Of a DNA stretch of 64,000 nt, positions 1-10,377 are shown piece after piece. Both the position numbers and the translations under genes were made by a program. Each line of letters begins with the position of its first letter. The first letter of the stretch is position 1. The stretch comes from Neelides folsomi (Eukaryota; Arthropoda; Collembola; Neelipleona; Neelidae). The notes under the pieces were generated by a model. It was not told the origin of the DNA. It saw nothing but the letters and a program-made list of their open reading frames with translations, and ran no database searches. The DNA lies in assembly GCA_034687125.1 (NCBI GenBank), contig JAQGBZ010000297.1, forward strand, positions 1 through 64,000, given 5' to 3'.

Positions 1-676
1 GGCCCAATTTATGTCCGGGGGTTCGGGGTAATATTTTTAATTATGTCCCGGGACAATTCATGGGCGAATACGGTATACAAAAATGAAATCTAATATGTAG
101 TTGATTCAAAATATGACTTTAGGAGACCGAGTATTTTATGCTACAGCTATAAAGGTATTGATAGATTTCTTATTTTACCTTAAGTTTTAAAAGCATTCCA
201 AGACCTAAATAAATCCTGTTTATGCCCTGCAGCTGAAAACCTAACCTAATATATAATGTACATATTAGATATATACAATACATATTATATGTGTAGAATA
301 TCTGTATTTGATATTGATATTGTCATTGTAAAGTCTAAGCTAGAGTTATATGTAGATTTATACTAAAAATTAAAAAGTTGAGTCTTTTTTTAGTTTTTAA
401 CTTGTATAAGTTTAAAAGCCACAAATTATTAGGTAAATGTTTGAGCTATTTCTTATAAATACGTCAGTATACGTATAGGAATGATATGTAAATACAATTG
501 AATTCAACATGGAAAAAGAAAATTCGATGTTTAACAGAAAGTTAATTTTCAAATTTAATTTTATATAGATTACCGTGTAGAATAAAATTGTGAGCCATAT
601 TCCGTTTTCTTCATTAATTATCTTGAAAACTGAAAGTGCTATGAAACGAAAATTGGAATTAACTATTCTGATGAGT
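1..676. other. Intergenic AT-rich stretch, possible transposon end at its left edge
   Basis: No open frame of note. The first 75 or so bases are GC-richer (runs such as gtccggggg and gtcccgggac) and end in gggcgaatacgg followed by TA. This resembles the right end of one of the small TA-flanked elements seen elsewhere in the window, but the other end lies outside, so this cannot be confirmed. The rest is simple AT-rich DNA downstream of the minus-strand receptor gene. Confidence 0.35.
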
Positions 677-2335
677 TTAATGCGATTTATAATCTTCTAC
701 ACGAAATTGAAATAAAACTAACACAAAAGTGGAAACTGCAGCAAATATCTAAAAGAAATTTTTTAGAGTTTTATTGGTGTTGTATAATATAAATAAAAAT
801 TCAAAATTATAATGATATAAATTTGTATGTATAATAACTTTGTATTAAGCGAGAATGTTTATAAATACTATACTTTTATAATGATTCTTCTGTTTATAAT
901 AAAATAATTTCCAGGAGAAATTGTAATAGGAGATTTTGTTAATTTTAAAATGAATAACTGGATCTGAAATAAATATTCCTAAATTAAAAATTAAAACTAC
1001 ATAAGTAATAAGATTATAACTAAACTAACTAAACTTAATAAAGTGTTAGTATTTTAAGTTTTGAAATGCAAATTCATGGGCATTTTATTTATTTGAATAA
1101 AGGATTCTAACTTTGTTAGCTGATTTAGGTTGAACAGAAAATCTATCAATTGTTAAAAGAGCATTTAAAATTTTTCGATTTTGATTTTCCATGTTTGATG
1201 CATCAGTTCCCAAATTATAAATTTCAGTCAAATAAAGGCAAAGTGGGGTGCAAGCGTAAATTAAAGGTTCAAAATTATAACTTGCAAAAGTAATTAAACA
1301 AGAGAAAAATAACAAAGTAAAGAAAACTACAATCATCGCAATCTCTATCACCAAAATCCGTTCATAAATATTATTAAATTTTTTAGTGACACCTTTGAGT
1401 TTAAAATAATAATTCAAACAAATTTCGATACTTTTCAAATTAAATTTCTTTTTCTCCAAATTTTTAATTTTTTCATTATTCCACTTATGAATTAAATTAA
1501 TTTGATTTGTTGAATTTGTATTGTTTATAAATTCTTCATTTTGTAGTTTCACAATTTCCACCAATTCATTTTCTATTAATTGAAGCGAAAAAGTAAAAAT
1601 CTTAATGAAAAAGCAAATCCAATTTGCAAAAGCGCCATGGCTCAGATAAAAAAATATCCATATGATAAATCCAAAAATATTAAAAATAGATATTAAAATA
1701 AATTTCCAAGATTTTAGATGATTGTTATCACTAATTAAACCCTTTATACCCAATGATGATATAAAGTAAAATACTAAAAATGTTTGAAATAAAGGAAGAG
1801 AAATGTTAAATAAAGTTCTTTTAGTTATTGACTTTTTAATATTGCGAAATTTTAATGAATTTATTTTGAATGAATTTGAAATATATATTTTATCCTCATC
1901 CTTCTTCATTTCGATAAAATTAAAAAATGGTTCTTCATTCAATAGGCTTAAAAATTCAACTACGTCTTTCCAAAATTTAATAAATTTTTTTCCATCGCGT
2001 ATTGATTCACACTTTACGTACATAACGTGAAAGATATACGTAAATGATAAAATCGATATGGCCATTTTTTCTGTTTTTACGTACAATTTTTCATTGTTGA
2101 GAGATGCATTTTGGCTTGTAGTAGAATAGATAAGTTGACTTAGTGAAAATATTACAAAAAACATGGAAAAAAATACAAGAAAGCTCAACCATTTAAAGTG
2201 AAGAAATAATTGCCCCCTGTGTTTTCTTATTGAATAAGGAAAATATCCGATGCACTTTAAGTTCAAAATTAACCAATAAGATGAATCAATCAAACAATTT
2301 TCAACAAGACTAATTTTTGGTGATTCTTCCGTCAT
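677..2335 (-). CDS. Gustatory-receptor-like seven-transmembrane chemoreceptor, 3 exons
   Basis: Predicted ligand-gated chemoreceptor of the insect Gr/Or type, acting in the plasma membrane of sensory cells (family knowledge). Exon 1 (2335-1112) encodes 408 residues with several hydrophobic segments. It ends at a phase-0 donor (gttaga). Exon 2 (963-874, 90 nt) gives a 30-residue stretch containing GNYFIINRRIIIK. Exon 3 (748-677, 72 nt) gives the last helix with VSTFVLVLFQFR, matching the family signature TYhhhhhQF in loose form. The total is about 461 residues, usual for the family. Without the two small exons the open frame would end at 1085 and lack helix 7. Acceptors are tatttcag and ttcttttag. 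The gene is divergent from the paralog starting at 4564, which has the same exon sizes and phases. Assignment is by topology and the terminal motif only; the ligand is unknown. Confidence 0.85.
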
Positions 2336-3010
2336 TTTATTCCGATTTTAAAATATCTTAAAAGATGTTACGGTTGAACGCTTATATTGTATTTATCTAT
2401 AAATGTGACGAAACTAATAAAAAATCAATAATTATAATAGTCACTTTATTAACAATATTTTCAACATTAACTTTTTGGCTTCTTTTATTGATCAATGAAT
2501 TTATTAAAATCCTTTTACACTTTCAATCATTTACTACCATATTAATCATTCATTTACGTAAAAATACGATCCATTAACACTTATTATAATTTATCACCAG
2601 TAAAAATAATTGATTATTAATATTTATTGAATGAATACCGATACACCCCAAATTGTTTATTGGATAATGAAACTATATTTAGTTGCTTACTAATAAATTT
2701 AATTAGTTGATTACATTTTTATCCATAATCATCTCTACAAATAAAATTTTATCATTATTAAATAATTATTTCGTTTGTAAATTAATTAATTTAGTTAAAT
2801 GAAGATATTGTCAAAACTTACATTGACATTGCTGCCGACAATGGATTCCATGATGAATTTTTCCCATACGACCACATGCATAAAGATTGTGATGGGCGTA
2901 AATGAAAAAGATGCTAATTTATAAAAAATGAAATAAACTTAAATGAGTATCTAGCATTTTTATTTGACAACATCATTAAAATATAGTAGGTAGTGCGGTA
3001 TGGTAGTAGG

Positions 3011-3430
3011 TACTACTCGTGAGCACGGGAGTTGTCAAAATCCCTTTTACGACTACCTTGCATTCTTTTCTCAAATTATTCAGTATATCACATTTTGCAC
3101 TTTAATTAATCATTAGTTTATTCGAAAATATAATATAAATTGAAATTAACAAAAGATTTCAAATTAAACTTGTCAGAGATTAGTCTCTTTTATACCTCAG
3201 AGAACCCGTGAGCAAATTAAAGCTAGGGGTGACGTTACAAAGTATTAGGTTTTTCTTATAGTTAAAGTTTTAATTTCATTTAAAATCTTTGTTAATTTCA
3301 ATTTATATTATATTTTCGAATAAACTAATGATTAATTAAAGTGCAAAATGTGATATACTGAATAATTTGAGAAAAGAATGCAAGGTAGTCGTAAAAGGAA
3401 TTTTGACAACTCCCGTGCTCATGAGTAGTA
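3011..3430. repeat. Long inverted repeat (fold-back, MITE-like)
   Basis: The arm starting at 3011 (tactactcgtgagcacggga) is repeated in reverse complement ending at 3430. The match runs about 155 bases into the element with only a few mismatches, around a loop of roughly 100 bases (about 3168-3272). There is no open reading frame. The ends and the near-identity of the arms suggest a non-autonomous terminal-inverted-repeat element. A clear target-site duplication was not found, so the superfamily is open. If transcribed, it would fold into a long double-stranded hairpin. Confidence 0.75.
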
Positions 3431-3596
3431 GGTCATAAAAGAAAATTTCTTTTCGCCATGGTCATGGGTAACGTTATATCCGTTCAAAACAACGTTATCC
3501 ATTTTGTGGTATGTCGTAACAAGTTCCTGATTTTGGGTATCATTGCCTCTTCCCTGGTAGCCATTTTCACTTTTCTGGTAACTTCTGTATTAAAAC

Positions 3597-4420
3597 GTAT
3601 AAAGTACACTTTAATTTTATTAAATAATTAGCATTTTTATAGCAATTATGAAAAATATTTCTAAATTGTTGTAAACAAAGATTTAATATTTCATATTTAC
3701 TAATCCCCGAAGCTAGAGTATAAAGTACTCTGATTTTTATTATTAATTAGCATCAGTGGTGGTCCCAGGGAGGGTCCCGGGACCCCCCCCTCCTTTGAAT
3801 TTGGAAAACGATGTAGATATAATCCAGGTAGAACTTACAAATAGGATCAAAATAACAATTTATCTTAAAAAATTTTGCTCTCCCGATTGTTTGGTAATTA
3901 TGTAATTTCTAAAATATTTTCTAGTGGGGGGCCTAGATTTCCTATTCAAATTGTATCACGTTTTCAATATTTCTCAGGTCCAAAAGGGACATAAACAATA
4001 AAGGCAATGTGGATATGTCGAATAAATTTTCTCGTCACTTAAAGGACCTTTTGAAAAATTATAACCAAATTTCTAAAAAAAAATTTGGGACCTAAAGGAC
4101 CCGTACAAATAGCTCACTATAAGTTTCGAAAAATATTCCTTGGGACCTAGAGGTCCCGTTGGAATTTCCAACCAAATTATGGAAAAAATTTCTCGGGACC
4201 TACTGTTTCTAGTACTATGTATGTACTATATTTATTATGATTTCACAGATGCTGATTATACAAAAGTACCCTTAAGCTAATAAATTAAATGCATTATTTT
4301 ATAACTAACAAATTTGGGACCGCCCCTGATTAGCATATTTATTTATTAGCAATTATGAAATATATTTCTACTTTGTTATAAACTAAAACTTTATTTTTTA
4401 TTATAGACTCTACTTATAAT
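3597..4420. repeat. Tandem duplication of about 120 bp, second copy split by a transposon
   Basis: The unit beginning gtataaagtac at 3597 is repeated from 3717. Copy 1 reads through aattagcatttttatagcaattatg. Copy 2 has the same sequence as far as attagcat, is then interrupted by the element at 3754-4328, and resumes at 4337 with tttattagcaattatgaaa. Copy 1 therefore shows the unoccupied insertion site. The copies have diverged moderately, so the duplication is not recent. Confidence 0.75.
3754..4328. mobile_element. hAT-type non-autonomous transposon (MITE), 575 bp
   Basis: The left end is CAGTGGTGGTCCC and the right end, read inward, is CAGGGGCGGTCCC (11 of 13 identical). An exact 8-bp target-site duplication, attagcat, lies at 3746-3753 and 4329-4336. 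An 8-bp duplication with CAG(T/G)GG ends is characteristic of the hAT superfamily (established knowledge). The interior holds repeated gggacct/aggtccc motifs and no transposase frame, so it would need a transposase supplied elsewhere. Confidence 0.88.
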
Positions 4421-4563
4421 GATTAAAGATATCTGTTATGGATGATTGCTCAATTAATTTAATTGAATATTTTATTTTGTTTCTTCATTCAATGTCAGTC
4501 AGACAGAGATAGTTATTCAAGGTAAAATATTGATTATTCAATGGTATTTGAGAAAATGTATAT

Positions 4564-6096
4564 ATGTTGATGTTTATTAAAAAATATTTAATTTTTGTAA
4601 AATCTCAAATCCTAATAATTAACTTTAAAATGAATTCGATTGAATATATTGAAAGTGAGTTAATTAACACTTTTAACATTATTAATAAAGTTTTAAATTT
4701 TATCGCTTATTCTTCGTTAGCTAAAACGAAACAAAAATCGAATAAAAGTTTATATTGTTATGACTTTAAATGGACAAATCTTCAAACTTATTATAGTTTC
4801 GGAATTTGTTCAATTTCATTTATTCATAATGTGTATTTAATTTACAACGGTCATTTATTCTTCAATATAATTAATGTTAAATTACAAACCGAAATAATCG
4901 TAGGGCAGTTAGCGTCTATATCTACAACATTTCTTTCTATGATTTTCAAAATCATCTTAATCATCAATAGTAAAAAGATTTTTAAATTATGGCGTTCAAC
5001 CATTGAATTCATTTACCTAATGAACAAACTTAATGAAAATCAATCTGATTCTAAATTTAATATTAATTTTAAAAACATTAAAAAATTCAATCTTCGAAAC
5101 TTAACAATTTTATTTTCAATTTGTTTATTTCAATTATATATCGCTGATTTTAGCCATGCGTTTCATCAATCAAGCCCCACAATAAAAAATGTAAATATCG
5201 TAATTACTTATTTTTGGCTTTCTTTGGGTTTATTTCATTCCTTTTTTTCATGCTACATGTGTTTTTATTTACGATTATTTAATGTATTAATTGAATGTCT
5301 TGGAAACGCATTTGATGAAATGATTAAACTGCAAAATATTAAAAACTCAAAAAGTGGAATTAATTATCAGGGCCCTTTTAATCAAAATCACAAAGTTGTC
5401 AAATTAAAAGATTTTTATAAATATAGTCAAGTTGAAGAGAAAATAGAAGAAGAATTTAACATTAAATTTGACAAATGTTCTATACTATTTTTTAAACTGA
5501 GCGATCTAATTAAAGAATTTTCAAATGTTTTTGGATATAATTTGGTGGCTGAATCTGCATTTGGGATTATGTTAATTACATTACTTACATTCAACTGTGT
5601 TATGTCTTTAATTGATTCAAATTTAGACCCATTGGTGTATTCAGTAACGGGTGTAGCATTGTATCTTTATGCTTTAAATTTAATAGGATCGGAAGCTTCG
5701 AAAATGGAAAATGGAAATAAAAGGATTTTAAGAAGTTTAACTCGATTTCAATTTAAAGATTCTTACATGATAACAAAGGTGAAATATTAAATTTATACTG
5801 GTATCAGTATTAGTTTTAAAAAACAAATACTTGTTTCAGGGTGCTGCATTAATTATAAAAGCCATTCAAAATCCATTTAAAATGTTTCCAGAAAACTATT
5901 TTGTTATAAATAAAAGATTTGTAGTAAAGGTAATTAATCAGTGTAATATTTTTATACCAATATTATACATATAATATTTAACACACCGTATATTTATATA
6001 ATTTTATCTTAATGTATTTTTCAGGTTTCTGCATCTGTTACGATGTTTATTTTAATTTTATTTCAATTTAGAATAGAGGATGAAATAGATATTTAG
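4564..6096 (+). CDS. Gustatory-receptor-like seven-transmembrane chemoreceptor, 3 exons
   Basis: Paralog of the divergent gene at 677-2335. Exon 1 (4564-5778) carries most of the membrane segments. Exon 2 (5840-5929, 90 nt) contains ENYFVINKRFVVK. Exon 3 (6025-6096, 72 nt) contains SVTMFILILFQFR, the loose TYhhhhhQF end motif of Gr proteins. Both introns are phase 0, with donors gtgaaa and gtaatt and acceptors tgtttcag and tttttcag, and the open frame alone would stop at 5790. The full product is about 458 residues from the first ATG. A second in-frame ATG at 4630 would remove 22 mostly hydrophobic residues and may be the true start. Just before the end of exon 1, GSEASKMENGNKRIL matches GTDASNMENQNRKIL in the partner gene. 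Role: probable taste or odour receptor; ligand not predictable. Confidence 0.85.
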
Positions 6097-6375
6097 TAAA
6101 GAATAAGTTATATAATAAAGATGAAAAATTTCAATATTCATTTTATTCATTAATATTTATTTCAACTAGCATGAATGAATACTTTCATCAACAAATACAC
6201 TGATTTGTCTTAAATGAGAAATTGTTGGATTGCTGATTAGACCTCGCCCTTCATATGTTTCTTTATGAATTTCTTACACTTTTTAGCTTTCAATTTCATC
6301 TTTTCTGTAAAAATATTATAAATAGCCATTCTTTAATCTAGATATTAAAGTTATATCTTATACAAATAAATTAAA

Positions 6376-8086
6376 ATGAGTTTGCAGAGTTGTAATTTAT
6401 TTGATCATTATAAAAAGAAATTTCCAAGCCTCAAAGACCTTCGGGTTTCCATTCAGCGCTTAAAATTTCCGAAAATAACTGATGGTAAAACACAATTAAA
6501 TCGAAAAAGATCAATATTATTTATTCAACAATGCTAAGATAATTGTCACTATTTACAAATTATAAAAGACGTTAATTTTAACAATAAAACATGACTAATA
6601 TTTGATGATATAAAATTAAACGCTTTATTTAAATTGTTTTGTAGGTGAAAACGAAAAGTTTCAATTTGATAATGACATGATGGACACAGTCAAGGAAGAA
6701 ATATTTGTCCCATCTTTTACACAAGATCAAGGTATAACCAATAATTTACACATTACATCTTTAATTGATTGAAATAATACATTTAACAATAAATATCAAT
6801 AACAATTTAAAAGCTAAAATGTGCCTAAAATCTGTGTTTGGATTACTATAACAGATTCCATTACATTGTCTTCGTCAACATTCATTAAAACTGAAGATGA
6901 AGAATACATTTTGCCAGAACCAGACGACCAATTGATTTGTCCAAGGTGCCGTAAGGAATTTACCAATCCAAAGTCTTTTGAATCCCATTTAAAAATTTGT
7001 AAAAGGACACAAATATTCACAACTGACATCAAGGAAGAGACACTAATAGGAAATGAAAATCAAAACGTAAGAATGTCCGTGATGAAAGAAATGATTTATA
7101 AATGTACTCTTTGTGCAAGATCTTTTTCAAGTGCGAAATGTTTTAAAAAACACCGTAAAAATCATCCTTTAAATCGAAATATTTTCAAATGTTCTGAATG
7201 TGATTTCTCATTTCGCTATAAAAGCGATTTAAATGCTCATTTACGAAATCACACCGAAGAAACCCCATTTGAGTGCAGAATTTGCAAAAAGATTTTTAGA
7301 AGCAAATTTCTTTTTAACATCCACAGTCGAACTCACACGAAAGACAATTTAAAAATCAAATGTAATCGTTGCCTTTTAAATTTTTCTCATTATTATCTCT
7401 ACAAGAAACATCATTGTATTTATTCAGAAAATGGTTTATTATTGAACAAATTAAGGTCAAGAAATTTCAGATGTAGTGAATGTAAACTGTATTATGTTTC
7501 AAAACAAAATTTAATGACACATGTAAGCAGATGTCATGAAAATAATCAAAAAAGATTCCAATGTGAAATCTGTGCTAAAAGATATTCAGGGAAATTATCC
7601 TTTGAGAAACACGTAATTGCCCATAAAGAAAAGAAACTGGAATGTTCATATTGCCGTATAATATTAACATGTGAATCATCCTTAAAGGCTCATGTAAATT
7701 TCCACCGGAATTTGAGACCGTTTATTTGTTCGATTTGTGAAAAAAGATTCAAATTCAATTTTAGATTGCAAAAGCACATGCTTGTGCATACCCAGTCAAA
7801 GTCAAAGGATTCAGATGAAGTGAAAGTTAAATGCCCAAATTGTGAAAAATCATTTGGACATTCGCATCATTTAGAAAGACATGTTCAAATTTGCGGATCT
7901 GGGAATACAGAAATGGATTATAAATGTGGTTTTTGCCATAGAACCTTTCCTAGTCCATATAATTTAAAATCATTTGAAGCTCATTTAAAAATGTGTGAAC
8001 GGGAAGAAAAGTTCAAGTCTATGGAAGTGAGAGAAGCCTCGGAAAATGAATTTAAATTTTTGTTTAAAAATCTTTTCAAAGTTTAA
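6376..8086 (+). CDS. C2H2 zinc-finger protein, about 11 fingers, 3 exons
   Basis: Likely nuclear DNA-binding protein of 475 residues. Exon 1 (6376-6484) encodes a short module beginning MSLQSCNLFDHYKKKFPSL. Exon 2 (6645-6731) is acidic. Exon 3 (6855-8086) starts at acceptor tataacag, and all joins are phase 1. Exon 3 opens with EYILPEPDDQLICPRC and then carries about eleven fingers. Most are CxxC-x12-HxxxH. The first and the last two are C2HC type (H-x3-C), and the finger starting IKCNRC is incomplete. The last finger has three extra residues. The same three-exon plan and N-terminal module recur in the minus-strand gene at 54559-57267, so the two are duplicates. There is no KRAB or BTB domain. 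Target genes are unknown. Confidence 0.85.
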
Positions 8087-8688
8087 AAATTAAAAAAAAA
8101 ACATTTGTAGTTCTAAATATAAATATTTATTTATTTAAGTTTTGTTAATTTAATTTAAAGCTAAAAATAACTATCTACGAGTTTTGTAAAATTCTGATTC
8201 TGTTAATTAATAATCAAATTTTCTTTATATTGATAAATTTTGATGTCAAAATTGATTTGTAAATAATAATTTTCACTTATTGTTATACAAGTATCGCCAG
8301 ACTAATTATTTTATTTTTAATCTAAAAATCGTGTAAAATTATAAAAAAATATTATTTATTTTATATACATATTACCTATGCATACATATAAATATGCAAA
8401 CATTGAATAAATTCTTTAAAATGTTATGTAGTTAATTGGCAACTTAATAAAATCGATCTTTATTCAAAATGTCTTTTGTAATGGTTGTTATTTGAAACCC
8501 TAAAAGAATCCTTCAACCTCTATTGGGTAAAAAGCACGGCATTCGTATTTATTAATATTTGGCTTTGTATTATTAGTAATAAGTAATTTTATCGATTCAA
8601 AACAATAGTTTCACTTTAATCTAGGTACATATTAGGTAATAGTAATTATATTTAATGAATTTCAAAAAAATGTTAATGGTTAATTTTT
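8087..8688. other. Intergenic, AT-rich
   Basis: This holds the 3' flank of the zinc-finger gene and of the convergent crystallin-like gene. An A-run just after the stop at 8086 may belong to the 3' untranslated region. No repeat or gene was recognised. Confidence 0.5.
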
Positions 8689-9523
8689 TTATATCTTGAA
8701 ATTTGACTTTGAAGGTTGAATATAATGTGCAGTGTGAGCATTTGGATCACAATGAATTTTTGCAGATTTTATTGATCCAGGGAGTATATTAAAATCCTGG
8801 TAAATATCAGCTGAAAATCCTGGTTCAAGTGGCGACGCTGGAGGATAAATACAGATTGGGATTCCTCCATAATTATTTGCCGTGTAAACTGTCCATGGGG
8901 AGCTTCCTGTAATAATCAGCGACCTCATGTTTGGTGCTTTGATGAATGTTGGAAGATATTCCAATGTGAATTCTTCTTGATACTGATAATACAATCCATT
9001 GTAAACGGTCAAGCTGTTCCGAGATGAATCTCCGTAAAATCCAGCAAATCGAAGGGAAGAAACTTTTCCATCTAAATATTGAAATAATTTTTGTCCTGAA
9101 CCCCAAGCCCATTCAATTCCTTTATTGGTGAACCCCTGGTTATAATCGTCATTTTCGTAAAATAACCAACTGTAATTATTATAAATTTATTTTATTAAAT
9201 GGGTATTTTAATAATTTTAAAAGTATAAAAATTATAATAACTTTATGTATATAATACTTAACAATTTGAATTATATAATTTTCTAATAATTTTAATAACT
9301 AAAAAATTGAATTTTAAGATTTTGAATTTACTTACACTCCATTATATTGGAAAGAACGTGCAACATTGTCCCATCCAATAACACTGAGCTTTGGAATGTC
9401 TACTGTTACATCATAAAATGGATTCCCAAAATGTGAATTTGCGAATATTCGGACATTTTGCGCACCTTGACCAAACACGTCCGAAATTCCGAAAAGAACA
9501 AAAAGAACAAATATAAACTTCAT
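8689..9523 (-). CDS. Secreted beta/gamma-crystallin-like protein, 2 exons
   Basis: The 222-residue product starts with a clear signal peptide (MKFIFVLFVLFGISDVFG), so it is probably secreted. Exon 1 (9523-9336) ends in GGAGT with donor gtaagt. Exon 2 (9169-8689) begins after ttacag, phase 2, joining to NGVWLFYENDDYNQG. The segments FGNPFYDVTVDIPKL, IGWDNVARSFQYNGVW and YENDDYNQG have the pattern of a Greek-key crystallin motif: an aromatic near the start, a WD/N...S core and a Y/F-E-N-x-x-Y-x-G turn. The region after about residue 100 is not assigned to a domain. Such proteins in invertebrates are calcium-binding or structural/antimicrobial in some cases; nothing here fixes the role. The stop is at 8689. 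Confidence 0.7.
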
Positions 9524-10377
9524 TTTAAACTAAAAATTGATAATTGGATATTTCCCACCAAATTAACTGGTTTAGTGAATAATCCTGATGTGATATTTTT
9601 TGCATGGAATTGATAGCTTTTATACCATTTAATTTTTTAACAATAAGGAAAATGATTATATATCGATGTTTAATTATTTAATGAAATTATCAATGAGTAC
9701 AATCACTACTATTAGTAATAAAATAAACGAACTTATTTATTTATTATATCTGTATAATACAAAAATTATTTATTTGACATAATGGGATAAATTAAATTAT
9801 TGATAAATTATTAATTTCATAATTTTCCTTTTAATAAAATTCCAAATGCAAATACGAGTACATTATAAAAACAAATAACTGCATAATGTGAAATTTGGTA
9901 TTTGTGATATTATTCATATTTTGATGGATGATAAACTTTTTTTACTTGTAATACTAAATTAATGAGACGGATTATGATTAATTGTTATCTAAATTTTTAG
10001 AATAACCTACTGCATAAAGGCATATGTACCTAGGATAGTTAGATACACTAACAATATTTAACACAGTTAATTTTTCTGAGATTTGTCGTTTAATAGTCTA
10101 ATTTTTAGTCAAAATTTATTTACTATTTTAATGTACTAGGTATAACATAGATTTTATCATTTACGAATATTTTGATAACTTTATTTATTCTAAAATAACA
10201 TATTGGGTATATTCTAGAACTAAATATTTTAATTTGCAAAAACGGTTATTTCGGACGTTGACCCTCTGTAATATAAGTAATAAATCAATCTAATAGTTTA
10301 TTAACATTAAATTTTGTACAAATTTTCCATTTTTAAAGTTTCAAGCAAATTGAATACAACATTTCTAATCTTCCACA
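9524..10377. other. Intergenic, AT-rich
   Basis: Nothing coding was recognised. It contains the 5' flank of the crystallin-like gene and the flank of the truncated GalNAc-transferase copy. Confidence 0.5.
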
